64,000 nucleotides of DNA from Ectobius pallidus (GCA_964059195.1 CAXKWD010000009.1:150097890-150161889), one strand, 5' to 3'; positions 1-11,472 are shown, counted from the first letter of the stretch. Notes: generated by a model from the letters alone, not told the origin. Translations and numbers: made by a program.

Positions 1-1248
1 ATAAATATAACTTTTTGAGTGAATGTAACACCTTATGATGCTAGAAGTTTGTTCCACAGCTGAGCCGAAGGTTTAAAAAATGTTTATACAAGTGTATAGG
101 AAATACCTTTAATTTCTTCAGAACAAAATTTGTACACTTCTTCTGCTGAAGGTATCTGGTCCAAATATGGTCTTTGCAAACTAGCCATCGAGACAGCCCT
201 CTTTGTACCCCCTCCAATCCCATCGCAAGCATTCTTTCCATTAGAAGTGGCAAAAAAATGCTATTCAGCTTCAAAGTGATTGCAAATATTCAAAAAGTTA
301 TTTTTGTTTTTGTACTGGCTACAATCTCCATCGCTAAAATAAACAATTTTTTTAACTGAAGGGGCAACTTTTTTGATATCTTCAGTCAAGCACAGCTACT
401 GATTACTGAACAAAGGAGCTACAGAGGAGTCTGTAGAGACTTGCCTTTTTCAAGTCAGCATATTCTGGCTTGCTCAGCAAATGTGGCAATATGGTCTCCT
501 TCTGCTGGAGTATTGATCACTGGGCCATTCCAGAAAAAAGTCAACCAGGACATGGATTTCTAAAAATGAATCTAATTAGAAAGTAAAACCATATTTATGT
601 AGGGGAAGGATTATATTTCACAGGAATATTTTGTTTTTTGAAGATATATTTTATTTAGTGCAGTTAGGAACTCATGGAAAAAGAACTTCTTTTACACCAA
701 GTATGTGACTGAATTTCTCCACCACTGTCATTGATAATTTTCTTTCAAATAAAGGTAAAAAACTTAACAATTAATCATAGAATTAGTATCTGGCATTCAT
801 TAAGATTCTTTAAATGCATTTATACATGTATTTTAAAAAGGTTTTATGTATTTTAATTAATAGTGGATGTTTCTGTGCATTAGGCATGTAATTCCGTCAC
901 GAAAACGGACATTTTTCTCTGTTACTATTAAAGTAATGGCAGTAGGTGGGAGAAAATTTGTATGCAAAGCTAGTTTTGCCTGCTTTACAACCAGACCATA
1001 TCATTTGTTTCACAGGATTACATTTAAATCAATATTTAGGGTCGTGACGGAATTACATAACCTGTTTCACACACTGAGCCTCTTACTAATAAACAGTGCT
1101 TAACACGAACTTAGTTAGTGTAAATTGAAAAAAAGGTATGTAATACTAAAATAAGAATAATAGGCATACTGGAACTTTATTAGCCACAGAAAATTATCTG
1201 TAATATTTTATTGGTTTATTTGGAGTATTAATTTCTTCAGTGACCGCA
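1..1248. other. AT-rich repeat-derived DNA, no gene recognised
   Basis: Short frames on both strands are not recognisable proteins. Copies of a GTAATTCCGTCAC motif at 888-900 (+) and 1044-1056 (-) tie the right part to the degenerate transposon that follows. It lies within RpS6 intron 2 if the gene continues leftward. Confidence 0.4.
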
Positions 1249-2395
1249 ATGGGTAAAACAGCACCAGAACATCAGCGTGAGTGCAGGAAAAGAAAAAAAG
1301 AATGCAGGATTACATGAAGAAATGAAAAAGACAGAGAGCAGAAAGCAATTAAAAAAAGCAATAACTAAGATGACTGCAGTGTTTGGCAGATGACAAACAA
1401 TTAGTCCTTCTCCTGCTTAGATACACAGTCCAATCAGAGGTGGCGAGACGGAGGGGAGACTCTTACTGCTGGCAACACTTCGTTCGCTCTTACACTTGAT
1501 TGGCGGTGAAGGAAATTGCTTCTCATTTGAAAAACACTGTAATTACATAGCAGTCCAGAAATTGAGAAGTAAGAAAAAAGAACGTAGAAATACTGTAGAA
1601 GTTCCCTCAACTAGTGGCCATTTTGCTTCACCACATTCTCCGTACATATCAAGACAATCCTTTTGAAAAGCTGTGAAAAAGGCTCTGAATGCTCTCCCCG
1701 CAAGTCCACGAAAGTGCTCATCTGTGGTCAAGCATTTAACCAAGGATTTAACTCCAATTACAGACAAAACCGAAAACCTCAATCAGTAGGTTGTCAAACT
1801 GTACTAACCCTTTTCAATCTTGATCATATAAGTTGGATGTGCCCAGGAAGTAAAGATTTTATATATAAAATAAAAGAAAATCTAGAAAGACTGAAGTCCA
1901 AGAAAGGTACATGTTGATGACTCTCAAAGAAGCAAATGCCTTATTCTCTGAAACTCATACCAAAATGAGTGTGGATTTCTTTATTTTGCAGTTTGCAAAG
2001 GTTATGAAAGATGGAATAAAGTCAAAGGCGTTTCTCATTTTGGAGACATTCATCATGTTAGAGTAATTGATCTGTACAAAATTTCTACCAATCTGTACAA
2101 ATCCAAAGAATATTGCGATAGCCTATACATTATTTCATAAGCGTAACTGATAAACAGGAAGATCATTCCGATGAAGGCCAGGTATATACAATTGTGATTT
2201 TGTGCATGCCACTTTTGCTGGGAAAAAGCAAACATGTTTTTTGTAGCTCAAATAACCTCCACAGATCCACACAATGATATGTTTGAAGTTCTTAAAGATG
2301 ATAAAGGAATTAGCTTTCTATTTCATGGACAAAAAAATAGATGTTGGTTACATGCCAGTAAAAAAGGAAAAAAAGTGAAGTGTTCCCTATTAAAG
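1249..2395 (+). pseudogene. Degenerate transposon ORF (MGKTAPEHQ... type)
   Basis: The frame starts MGKTAPEHQRECRKRKKEC after a splice-like TTCTTCAG. It continues in broken pieces: HISWMCPGSKDFIY around 1830-1870, a Lys-rich stretch, and FFVAQITSTDPHNDMFEVLK at about 2237-2300. I associate this order (a basic N-terminus resembling KTAAERQREYR, a middle PG-KD block, a C-terminal block) with a dispersed repeat protein of insects and cnidarians; I cannot name the family. Several frameshifts and stops break the copy. Confidence 0.45.
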
Positions 2396-2590
2396 GCCAT
2401 GGAGGCCCAGAGGGTTCCAGGATGTTGAGGCTCCCAGATTTTTAAACAATCTGCACATGAAAGTGGTAAAGTTGTCAGCCTTATGCACTGGCCGCCTTTA
2501 CCCCCAGGATTGCTCCTGGTACTAGTTTCTGTTAGAGGCTGAGTCGACCCCAGGGCAATAGTGCCATATGCCAGTGACCTGCAGAAATTA
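2396..2590 (-). repeat. SINE-A copy lacking its tRNA head
   Basis: It matches the body of the SINE at 19345-19609 almost base for base (GGCCATGGAGGCCCAGAGGG; CCAGGATTGCTCCTG; GTTAGAGGCTGAGT). The match ends at the GGCAATAGTGCC block, before the tRNA-like promoter. Confidence 0.7.
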
Positions 2591-2595
2591 CCTGA

Positions 2596-4105
2596 ACAAC
2601 CAGTATTTCAAATAAGAGGATGTCGTAGTCATGTTTCCACCAAAGTGTCATGGGTGAATAATGTTAAACAAGCCAGATACTGAAAATAATTATATATTTA
2701 AATATTCTTTATATATATGCAACCTGTTCCTATTTTATTTTGTTTAATAATGTTAAAAACTCATTTAAGTGTTAATTAGTTATAGACAGTCTACACTCTT
2801 AATGAATGGTATGAGTACTGTTCAATTACACAAATTTTAATTTCACAGGAAAATTTGAAATTCCGTCACACTCATTCATTCGTTAATGGTATCTAAATAA
2901 AAAGATGTATTTAGTTTCTGAATTTAATCACATAAACTACAGCTCTTCTAGTTTAGAATGATATGTAAATAAAGTTCCTCAATCCTTAGAGTTCACAGAG
3001 TTTCAGAAGGTTTCACGCTATGGTTTGTATGTGGTTGACTTTTTGTAATTCCGTCACAAATATTAAAAACATTTTTTCCCTTCTAAAAATTGTTTAAATC
3101 CAGTAAACTTATATATGCCTAGAAGCGTCCATACATCACCTATCAACACACAAACAATCACTTTCTCTCATAAACACAGCTCAACATATCTGTAAGGACT
3201 ATGGCGAAAAAGACATGCACTTTGTAATTCCGTCACAAATGGAATGGCCCCACTATGACTACTACCATGGAACATTTAATGTGTTAGTTTTATGGCATAT
3301 TTAATTTTACTAGCAACAACAAATAATTATATTATTTTTGACAATTTTTGTTGTATTTTAACACTGTTATTCGCTCATTTGACAGTGTTATTTTTTAGCA
3401 TTTTCTTTATTAAAAATAAAATACTTCTGGTCAGAACACAGTGATGAAATTTTATATATTGATTACTAGGCACTAGAAGAATATTTCGAGAAAATTTCAG
3501 ATTTTTCGGTTCAGTCCCATTTGAGATATTTTAATTTGAAAATCAACAATTCTGCAAAATCATGATATTTGAAGACTCATAAAACCTAAAGGATTTACAT
3601 AAATGATCTCAAATTTTACTAGCATCTACTGATCTACTATATCTTTGTGGGGGGAAAATATGAAACGTGTTTTCATCCCTTCTATGAAAAAAAGTTTTAT
3701 AAAGTTGTTAATTTTTTCTAATCGGAACTGCATTTTCTAATAAAGTTTTAGATTATTTCCTTAAGACCTAACAAATTTTTGGTCATAACATGAATTGTAG
3801 AATGTTTCTTGTAGATTAAGATGGTTTTTACTTCAAGTTGATATCTTCATAAATAAAATAGTTATTTAACTTACCGCTAACATTTGAAAATGCCAAAAAT
3901 GACAGATCCTTCTAAGCAAAATGGCCACTAGTTGCCGAAGCGTTAGTGATAAAAATGTGAAAAAAATTGTTTTGTACTCCCAGATACACATAGAAACAGA
4001 AAATATATAATTAAAAATAAAATAAAATAGGTCAGCAACAAATTATTTTATTATTGGATGATTTCATATGGATTGACCCTTCAGTAAAATTTCAAAAATG
4101 TCAAA
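2596..4105. other. AT-rich intronic DNA with three ATTCCGTCAC motifs
   Basis: No gene is visible. GAAATTCCGTCAC is at 2857-2869, and GTAATTCCGTCAC at 3045-3057 and 3224-3236. From 3300 the sequence is about 75-80% A+T with no coding signal. Confidence 0.5.
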
Positions 4106-4107
4106 TT

Positions 4108-4560
4108 CTTGGGAAAAAACAGTTTTATGTCGCACACTAGGCTCCTCGCACCAACTCTCTAATGGGACCTGCTTGGAAAGGGTTTCGACTGTCTCCTCTT
4201 AGATGGCGTTGCTAGTAATGCAAAAGGTGAAACTGGGAAAAATTTATTTACCTTTATCCTCTTTTTCTCTTCCTTTTCCTCTTCTTCCTCCCTTTCTCTC
4301 ACCATCTCCTTGCCCTACCTGCTTATTTAGGACCTATTTCTAACAGTACATTTTGGATCGGCCGGGATTCAAACTCGTGACCACTAGCAACATAACCAGC
4401 AGCCTTAACCACTACAGCATGAGCGATTGTTGAGCGGCGAAGGGAAAATTCATCTGGTGCAATAGTGAGGTGTACGCGCAAGGCTCAGAAGCGTGGGGAA
4501 GCAGCCGGCAGGCACTGCTTGGCTGGTACGAGACATAAATCTATCTTTTGCCGGAACGGT
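4108..4560. repeat. Repeat with GCACTAGGCTCCTC head and tRNA-like core, copy 1
   Basis: The left part (CACACTAGGCTCCTCGCACC, about 4133) recurs at 5747 and 23603. The core at 4355-4435, read on the minus strand, has a tRNA-like A box (GTGGTTAAGGCTGCTGG) and a B box close to GGTTCRANNCC (GAGTTTGAATCCC). A SINE-type origin is likely. Copies differ by indels. Confidence 0.5.
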
Positions 4561-4615
4561 GATATTAGTATTAGTGACAGGTTCTGTTAGGTTATGAACA
4601 GATAAACTTTGATAT

Positions 4616-5001
4616 ATGTCCCTCGAAAATTGTCTAAGTCCGAAAGTTCACGTTGATATGCTAGGAACTGCGAAGATTCCCGATATGCCGAGACTAGGAA
4701 TGGAGGCAACATCTGAAGTCACTGCTGCCAATATATGCACCAAAACCCCAGACATGTGTTCTGCAGATGGGTTCAAGTCCCAAAATGTAAAAATCGTAAA
4801 TCCGGTGACTGGTGTTTATACGAACAATATCGAGTCACGTTGGTGATCTCTCCGTGCACGCCTAGCCGGGGCAGTATCAGACGCGAACAGGTAGATACCC
4901 ATTTGGTAGAATATTTGTGGTGTCTGGACTGTAAGCACCGACTAGCAGATCCGTTTCAGGAAATGATAGAAGATATCAGGACTGTTTATCCTGTAGACTA
5001 G
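4616..5001 (+). other. Short frames, unrecognised
   Basis: Two overlapping frames (76 and 88 codons) together give a fairly non-repetitive peptide with PDMCSADGFKSQNVK and later YLWCLDCKHRLADPFQEM. No family is recognised and there is no splice support. It could be a fragment of the surrounding repeat unit. Confidence 0.2.
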
Positions 5002-5205
5002 AGTTTAAAGTTAAGTAGGTTTAGCATCTTTACTTGTAAATATTGTACTAGTGTTTGAGGTATTGTAGGCCTACTAATTTTAGAATTGCATACATTCATT
5101 TCCATCACAAATATATCAAACAAACATTTCGGTACATTTAATTTAATTGGAAGTACTAGCAGCAGCTTCACCCGTAGCGTCACTTGTAGCGTTACGAAAT
5201 TGCTC

Positions 5206-5663
5206 ATTAGAATTAGGCTTGTTCGCAAAGCAAATCCGTGACCGCTTGAGAATTTGTTGTACTGCGCATGTCCAGTCTGTAACTTACCCGTGATTTGCAC
5301 TTTGCGAACGGTTACAAGAATTTGGAATCGATAGTTTCTGCGTTTAATCGATATGATATGCAAATAAAATATATATTTCCCTTTGACATGTTATAAATGC
5401 AATATACATCGACAATATAATCTATATTTTGGGAAACTTTTAATTATCTTCCATTATTCATACATATAAGTAGCCTATGTTTATAAATCTGGCGCAATGT
5501 TATAGGAGGGAGGAGTCAGGCGCGTGAAAATAGGTTACTGCGCATGTCTCTGATAACAATTCATGCTAGAGCCTGCAAACTTTTCTTATAGTACAGAAAC
5601 TGTCCGTGAGAGCTTTGCGAACAGAAGATTGAAATCAGAATCACGGATTCTCGCTTTGCATCC
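5206..5663. mobile_element. TIR element (TTCGCAAAGC), 3'-truncated copy
   Basis: It shares about 450 bp with the complete copy at 12308-12823, including GATCGATATGATATGC-like and GGAGGGAGGAGTCAGGCGCG blocks. It begins TAGGCTTGTTCGCAAAGC and stops inside the right end at CTCGCTTTGC, without the final inverted terminus. Confidence 0.7.
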
Positions 5664-5715
5664 AATCACAAATTTTTTCATCATACGGAGATAAAAATAT
5701 ACTGTAGCGGAATTC

Positions 5716-6236
5716 ACGCTACTTTTGGGAAAAAATAGTTTTATGCTGCGCGCTAGGCTCCTCCCACAAACTCTCTAACGGGACCCGCCTCAATGTGACA
5801 CATAATAGGCATCGCGCTATTTAACTTAGTATGTTGCTCCTAAACTAACATAACGTTGCTAACCTAACAAAACCTGTCACTGACCTAGAATTTACCTATC
5901 ATTATTTAACTAAATGCAGAAGCTTTTTACCCTTCCACACCTTTCATAAAACATCGTTAAAACTGTCAAGGAAGTCATGCCCTCCTAAATTAATATCACT
6001 GTTCATAACCTAACTGCCACTGAACTAGAATTTCGGGAGTATTCAGAATGCCCTACTAAATTAATAAAGTAATTTTACTATGGTACAATTGTAATTTTCG
6101 TAATTCTCGTAACTGAGCAAGTACATAGCCGTGATAGATGTAGGGGAAGCAAGCAGTAACGTGCGCATTGGCTCGGAAGCGTGGGTCAGCAGGGAGAAAC
6201 GAGCGGGCTCCCTATATCTATCTTTCGCCCTACGTT
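5716..6236. repeat. Repeat with CTAGGCTCCTC head, copy 2
   Basis: Its start (GCGCTAGGCTCCTCCCACAA) matches copies at 4133 and 23603. Its end (GCGCATTGGCTCGGAAGCG; TCTATCTTTCGCC) matches the ends near 4480-4550 and 24130-24215. The tRNA-like core is absent in this copy. Confidence 0.5.
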
Positions 6237-6576
6237 TTGCTAGATTGTGTTATAAAAGAAAGTGTATCATTTAGAGCGGGTGGGTTGGACCAAATCATTT
6301 GTCGAGACATCCCTCTCCTCTCCAGAGAACTATGGGCATCCCGAACTATGTATAGGTGTGATATTAGGTGTTTTATGAGAAGAAAGTTGGTTTTCAAAGT
6401 GGGTCCCCCACATTGATATTGGTTTCTACCCTTAACAGAAAGAAGGGGATGCCGAAAGAAGTAGCCTAATTGGGAAGTAGACCCACACAAACAACAAAAA
6501 CAAGCAGGAAAAAGTATTTAAAATACCGTATCTGTGACACCTAATCCCCTAATAGAAGAGCTCAGATCAATCTTAC

Positions 6577-6781
6577 CATTTGTCAGTATTCCCTGCTTCA
6601 TAGGGAACCCCTGCTTGTCATTACCACCAGCGATCCTTACGATGTATCCTTTCCATTCGTCGCCCAGTGTGTCCGCTTCAACTTCCGTTCCCATACGCTT
6701 CTCGTAGAAAATTCTTAATTTGTGTTCATCAGTAACTTCGAAAAGTTTTTGGCATCCTGATGCCGGATATGAAACGTTCAA
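6577..6781 (-). CDS. RpS6: Ribosomal protein S6, coding exon 2 (gene partial)
   Basis: This exon encodes residues 3-70 and the first base of the next codon of eS6, a protein of the 40S ribosomal subunit and the classical S6-kinase substrate. It reads [60 protein letters not shown] and MKQGILTN, nearly identical to animal RpS6. The acceptor TTGCAG ends at 6782 and the donor GTAAGA follows 6577, phase 1 out. The next exon should begin with the Gly-Arg-Val-Arg-Leu-Leu-Leu-Ser-Lys-Gly segment. I could not find it at 1-6500, so it probably lies beyond the left edge, after an intron of at least 6.5 kb. That intron is full of repeats. Confidence 0.96.
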
Positions 6782-7006
6782 CTGCAAAAGAAATACACCG
6801 TCTTACTGAAAACTCATTGTAACATGCAATTATTACAGATTTCACATTCGAGCATGGAATGTCGTGGCATCCATTCAGCATTTCTATCACTGATTTTCAT
6901 AAACATCGTCAAAAGTTTACCATTAGAAAGCAACATCTACATATTAATCGCACACATAAATCAAATTGAAGCTAATATTTTCTGTATAAACATAATTCAT
7001 CCTCAC

Positions 7007-7012
7007 CTTCAT
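7007..7012 (-). CDS. RpS6: Ribosomal protein S6, coding exon 1 (ATG AAG only)
   Basis: The minus strand reads GGAG ATGAAG|GTGAGG. The two codons Met-Lys followed by a GT donor match the eS6 start MKLN, and human RPS6 also splits right after ATG AAG. Joined to the exon at 6781 it gives MKLNVSYP. The intron between is 225 bp (7006-6782). Confidence 0.9.
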
Positions 7013-7069
7013 CTCCTAAATATTCTTCTCACACCAACATACATCGAAAAATCTTGCCGGAAAAGGAAG
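7013..7069 (-). promoter_or_regulatory. RpS6: RpS6 5' UTR with TOP-like start
   Basis: The minus strand from 7069 begins CTTCCTTTTCCGG, a C followed by an unbroken pyrimidine run. This is the signature of 5' terminal oligopyrimidine mRNAs that place ribosomal proteins under TOR control. The start site is inferred from this motif alone. No TATA box is obvious upstream, which is usual for ribosomal protein genes. Confidence 0.65.
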
Positions 7070-7400
7070 TCTCGTTCTCGGCTCTCGCTGTTTACGTGAG
7101 CCGGAACCGGAATGAAAATAAATTAATGTTTAAAACTGTTTAATTAAAACATAACAAAAAATTACAAGTAAAATCCCCGATAAACGAAAATAACTGTATA
7201 ATTGTTCAATTATTTTAAGAAAAGGCAGAACTTACAAAAATCTGAAGGGGTTACTAGTCTGCCAAGCTTTAAAATAAAAAGTTCGCACTCGCTGCTGTCT
7301 TCTGTTTATAGTTCCACTAGCTGAAGATAGAATCGCGTGAGGGCACCACCGTAATCAATAGAGGACAGTTTTCATTATTCACCGCCAAATTTGAACGTTT
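7070..7400. other. Upstream region of RpS6
   Basis: This is the promoter-side flank of RpS6. A GC-richer stretch lies at 7070-7110; beyond it I see no repeat or gene that I recognise. Confidence 0.4.
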
Positions 7401-7590
7401 TAATTCCTTTTGTATCTTAAAATACAGTTTTCCTCTAGCACTCAAATTTATATGAACCTCTGGCATTTTTTTTCTACCCTAAGAGACTTTTGCTACTTCT
7501 GCCCTTCTGATTCCAGCACTTGGGACGCTCACATTACTTTCTCTACCCTACGAAAGATTAGTTGCTTTCTCACCTATGATTTTGGCCATC

Positions 7591-7960
7591 ATGGCAACTC
7601 ATGCTTAGCATGTGGGTCTGGCATGCAAGCGGTTCCAGGTTCAAATCCCAAGGCAGGCGGATGTGCCATTCATTGTGAACGAAGACATGACTTAGGGGGG
7701 TTTTCTCGGGGATCCTTTCATTTCCCCTTCTCTCATTCCACCAACTCTCCCCTTCACCTTCAAACTCCCCCTCATTTTCATCCCGTTTCCTTTCCTGACT
7801 TTAGGGCCATCTCCCGTCCTGCCCCATGGCTTGTAGTCATGTGGGTTGTTGTAAGCTGCACAAATGGGGGCTCTCTGGTGTGCCATAATCCCATGGGCTC
7901 TCTCCATGAGGGACCGGCAGTGTGGTATGGACTCTACTGAGGGACTGGTGGTGTGGCACA
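7591..7960 (+). repeat. tRNA-derived SINE with short tandem tail
   Basis: It starts tRNA-like (TGGCAACTCATGCTTAGC, with B box GGTTCAAATCC at about 7638). A pyrimidine-rich body follows (CCCCTTCTCTCATTCCACC). Beyond the tail, diverged repeats of a GAGGGACYGGYRGTGTGG unit run to about 8000. The long frame here is not a gene. Confidence 0.6.
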
Positions 7961-8099
7961 TGGACTCCACTGAGGGACCCTGGGGTGTGGCGCACGTGGT
8001 TAGGTTTCAAGTACTTGCTGGATGTTAGGGAGTTCGCAATGGAATCTGCTCTAAGGGGCCTTTGGGCATGCCAATCATTACATTATCAGGGGTTGTCAC

Positions 8100-8595
8100 A
8101 TGTCGTTCCCAACCCATCTCTCCCCTCTTCGTGGGGTTCCACGTATACTGTACATACATCTATGATAACAGTTTTTGGAATGCTCTCACGATTTTCTCTA
8201 CCCGGAGAAAGATTTTAATGATGGAACATGCGCACGACTTTCTCTATCCTAAGAAAGAGTTTGATATTTTATCTAGAGTGTGACTTCCCTCCCCTGGTGT
8301 TTGTAGATAACATTATTTTACAATTTTATGAAATGGCTAGCTCGTAGTATGACTACTGGTATATCAACTGATGAGGTTCATGAATCTATGGTTTGTTTTA
8401 ATCATAGTATTTAGTTATTTACTACGTCTAACATTACAAGTAAACATAAAATTATGTAATTCATGGAAGTTATGAAAAAATTACGTTAATAAACATGTTT
8501 TCATTAATTTGCTGTTAAATAAATGATTGAAAAATCATGTATCAGTTGAACTATAAAACTCCGGCAAAAGTCGCAGGCACCTGATGGTTTATTAA
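8100..8595 (+). mobile_element. Probable Helitron-family fragment (3' end)
   Basis: The terminal part at 8560-8590 (GTCGCAGGCACCTG) matches the 3' end of the Helitron-like copy at 25475-26292, as does the TTAAATAAATGATTGAAAAA region before it. The 5' part is not recognisable. Confidence 0.35.
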
Positions 8596-8689
8596 CACGA
8601 GAAGAATACTAACAGAGTGGTTATGTTCTTAGTACTGATTCAAAATTTAGCATTGTAGCAGAAGTTAAGTGTAGGTTCAAATCAGGAAA

Positions 8690-9178
8690 TGCTTATTAAC
8701 CATTGTATGCTTGTTTTTATGCAGTTCAGAAACTCTTATCTTCCCGTTTTCTGTCCAGAAATCTAAAAATAAAGATTTATAAGACTACTATCCTGCCGGT
8801 TCTATTATTTGAATGTAAGACATGGTCGCTTACGTAATCGGAGAGTGTTCGAAAACAAGGGGCTTAGGAAAATATTTGGACCCAAGAGAGATGAAAACTG
8901 CATAATGACGAGCTTCATAACCTGTACTCTTCATTGCATATAGTAAGGGTAATTAAATCACAGGGGATGAAATGGGGGAGGAAAGACATATCTCAAAAAT
9001 GATTGGGAGACCCGAAGGAAAAAGACCACTTGGAAGACCTAGATGTAGGTGGGAGGACAATATTAGGATAGATTTAAGGGAAGTAGGATATGCGAGGGAT
9101 GATTGGATAGAGTTAGCACAGAATAGGGTTGAATGGCAGGCTCATGTAAGCACGGCAATGAACCTCCGGGCTCCATAA
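8690..9178 (+). mobile_element. LINE fragment (C-terminal end of reverse transcriptase ORF)
   Basis: The 5' part translates as LSSRFLSRNLKIKIYKTTIL, PVLLFECKTW, the usual segment after the RT domain in non-LTR elements. The 3' part, frame 8972-9178, reads GRPEGKRPLGRPRCRWEDNI then LREVGYARDDWIELAQNR. An extra base separates the two. The same tail recurs on the minus strand at 57485-57770. Confidence 0.75.
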
Positions 9179-9393
9179 AATAGATAATATTCATTTAGCT
9201 TGCTGAGGAATTGTCTATTGCCATTGAGTAAGTAAGTAACTAAGCAAGCATTTTCTTTCAAAGCCACACAATACAGTTGGTGTTTCCAACATTTTTCATC
9301 CACCATATTAAGATCGCAACACCTTTATACAGTTCAATTTGAAGTTCAAACAAATTATAGTCTTTGAAATTCCCCGAGGCTATTTGTATCTTA

Positions 9394-9596
9394 AAATTGA
9401 TTAAAACTGTTATTAAAACTTATATACAGTGGATAAAATTTTAGAACCTGAGGAAGGCCTGGAGGTCAGGCTGAAACGTAGAGACCGTTTTAAAGGTAAA
9501 ATTTTATCCACTGTATATAAGTTTTAATAACAATTTTAATCAATTTTGTATCCATAACCGGTGGAAAGAGTTGGACCTGGGTTGTGAATTACCTGA
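9394..9596 (+). mobile_element. Palindromic element with hammerhead-like core, 13-bp TSD
   Basis: Inverted arms 9394-9444 and 9496-9546 (TTATATACAGTGGATAAAAT and its complement) enclose a hammerhead-like core. A tail runs to 9596. The 13-bp direct repeat TATTTGTATCTTA occurs at 9381-9393 and 9597-9609 exactly, which I read as the target-site duplication. Confidence 0.7.
9448..9477 (+). ncRNA. Hammerhead-ribozyme-like core
   Basis: CTGAGGA (fits CUGANGA) is followed by a hairpin GGCCTG...CAGGCT of six pairs, counting one G-U, then GAAAC. Stems I and III are not convincing on their own. Confidence 0.45.
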
Positions 9597-9989
9597 TATT
9601 TGTATCTTATGTATCTGTGTTTACTTGCTGAAAAGACATCAGATTTCCCTATAAGAAGGACACATGGTGGAAGGTGATGAAGGTAATGACTTCACAAGCC
9701 TGTTCAACTTGTATTTTGTTTATAAAGTAAAGAAATAATTTACACATAGAACGTGTTTACATGGAAGACAGAGTCATTAGAATACCTTCCAGTCAATGCA
9801 CTAACAAAGCGTGCTTGTGTCTAATGCACAAGGAATGTACAAAGCAAATAACAGAAATCAGACACCAGACTTAAATTTAAAATAAACCTGTTCACTTTAC
9901 TCCATCGCACTCTTCCCCCAATCAAACAAAACTTACAGATCTTTACATCCCTGGTTTGAGAAAACTCTTGCCCCTTTTTAGCTTACAGT

Positions 9990-10580
9990 ATGAAGAAACC
10001 GACAATACAGAAATACTTTGGGCGGAGGTCATGTTTTGTCCAACAAGATGTTCATCAAAAACAAATGAAAACGAAATTATGTAAACAGTGGAGCATACTA
10101 AATATTGAAAAAAGTCGAAAAATAAAAACTCTTTTTATTCCACTTATTAACCATTTAAGCAAGGAAGTAAGGAAAAAATTTGCCAAAACATTTGTAAGTT
10201 GTGTATTAACTTATGGATGCGAAACATGGACAATCGGAAAAGCAGAAGCCAAGAAACTAGAAGCAGCAGAAATGTGGATATGGAGAAGGCTAACAAAGAC
10301 GAGTTGGGTGGATAGGAAAACAAATGAAGAAGTGCTTAATGAAGTGATGAATTCAATTAAGAGTAGAAGAGCAAAGTTAGTGGGTCATACATTTCGGCAC
10401 AATGATCTACTCATCAACATTTTTGAAGGGGAAGAAATCAAGAGGACGTCCTAGAAATTCATTTGTTAAAAACATGATCAAGGATATGGACGTGCTGTCA
10501 TATGAAAATTTGAAGAGAACAGCGATGAAGAGGAAGAGATGGCTACTACAACAAGGCATTGCCTTTAGATCCTGATGATG
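9990..10580 (+). mobile_element. LINE fragment (RT C-terminal region)
   Basis: The frame contains FAKTFVSCVLTYGCETWTIG, KLEAAEMWIWRRLTKTSWVD and TNEEVLNEV, the standard post-RT motif of endonuclease/RT non-LTR elements. It ends with a stop at 10453 after RRAKLVGHTFRHND. A Lys-rich tail and GATGATGATGATGA follow (about 10574). Confidence 0.8.
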
Positions 10581-10599
10581 ATGATGACTCCACTTATGT

Positions 10600-11440
10600 C
10601 AATTTTTAACTGGACTAGTCCAGTTTTTAAAATATTGAAGTAAGTTGAGTAAAAAGTGTTTTTATTTTTCGACTTTTTTCAATAAGATGTTCATCAATTC
10701 GTAATTTGCAGGGAGCAACATTAGGAGACCACAATACTAAGACAGATTTAGTACTGAAATTTGGATTGTTGCAACATAGCACCCACCAGCCAACCAATCA
10801 CAGCTCTCTGAGCTGGTGTCTCCACCGAGATTGTTGGGCCATCCGATAAATGACTCCTGAGCACCTGAGATAAATAAGCCAGAACATTCTCTGACAGCGA
10901 CATTCACAGTCCTGAAGAAGAAGGCAACATGACTGTGGAAATATTTGGTTACCAACAGTCGCTACCAAAAGACAGCTTTTTAATATACTGACAAAGTATT
11001 AAAAAACTTAAGAAAAGCCAGATAAAAGAATGTGGACTGAAGAAATGGACTACAATTATTAAAAATATAAGAATTCTTTATGGATAAAAATTATGAAGTT
11101 GAAACCCTGTGGGGTAAAAGAAAGATATTTAAATTTAAAAAAAATATATGGCGAGCCAAGAAACTCTTATGGGGATCAGAAACATTCTTAAATAAATAAC
11201 CCAAAGAGCTTAAAAAAAGTCATAAAAGAGCACCCAGTTGGTCCATAGATGTCTGCTAACGTTCACTAGTCATTAAATCACAAAAAAAATTATATATTCA
11301 TATATTGAGAAATGTATAATCAGGTTAAAGATAACTGATATAGCAAATAGCGTAGTGAAGTCTTAACACATTAGCTTATTGGTTAAAAAAAAAAAAACAC
11401 ACACACAAAAAATCTTCACTTAAGAATAGCTACCTAAGAA
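10600..11440. other. Intergenic, remnants related to the palindromic family
   Basis: The block at 10620-10700 (CAGTTTTTAAAATATTGAAG) matches 18230-18300 next to another hammerhead-like core. CTGAAGAAGAAGGC...GGAAATAT at 10911-10943 is a decayed version of the same motif. No gene is seen. Confidence 0.4.
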
Positions 11441-11443
11441 CTT

Positions 11444-11472
11444 GTTTCTAGAGCTGTTGCTCTCATCCTCAG
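11444..11472 (-). ncRNA. Hammerhead-ribozyme-like core (minus)
   Basis: The minus strand reads CTGAGGA, T, a hairpin AGAGC-AACA-GCTCT, then AGAAAC. It fits CUGANGA and GAAA with one extra A. It lies about 75 bp left of the next palindrome's target-site duplication and may belong to a separate solo terminus. Confidence 0.4.

Noticed and set aside
1..6500. Remaining RpS6 exons
   Set aside because: I looked on the minus strand for the segment with LLLSKG and RPRR and found nothing, so no further exons are annotated.
7410..7940. 176-codon plus-strand frame, the longest in the window
   Set aside because: It runs over a tRNA-derived SINE and its pyrimidine-rich tail. The translation is low-complexity (Ser/Pro/His-rich) and has no splice or family support.
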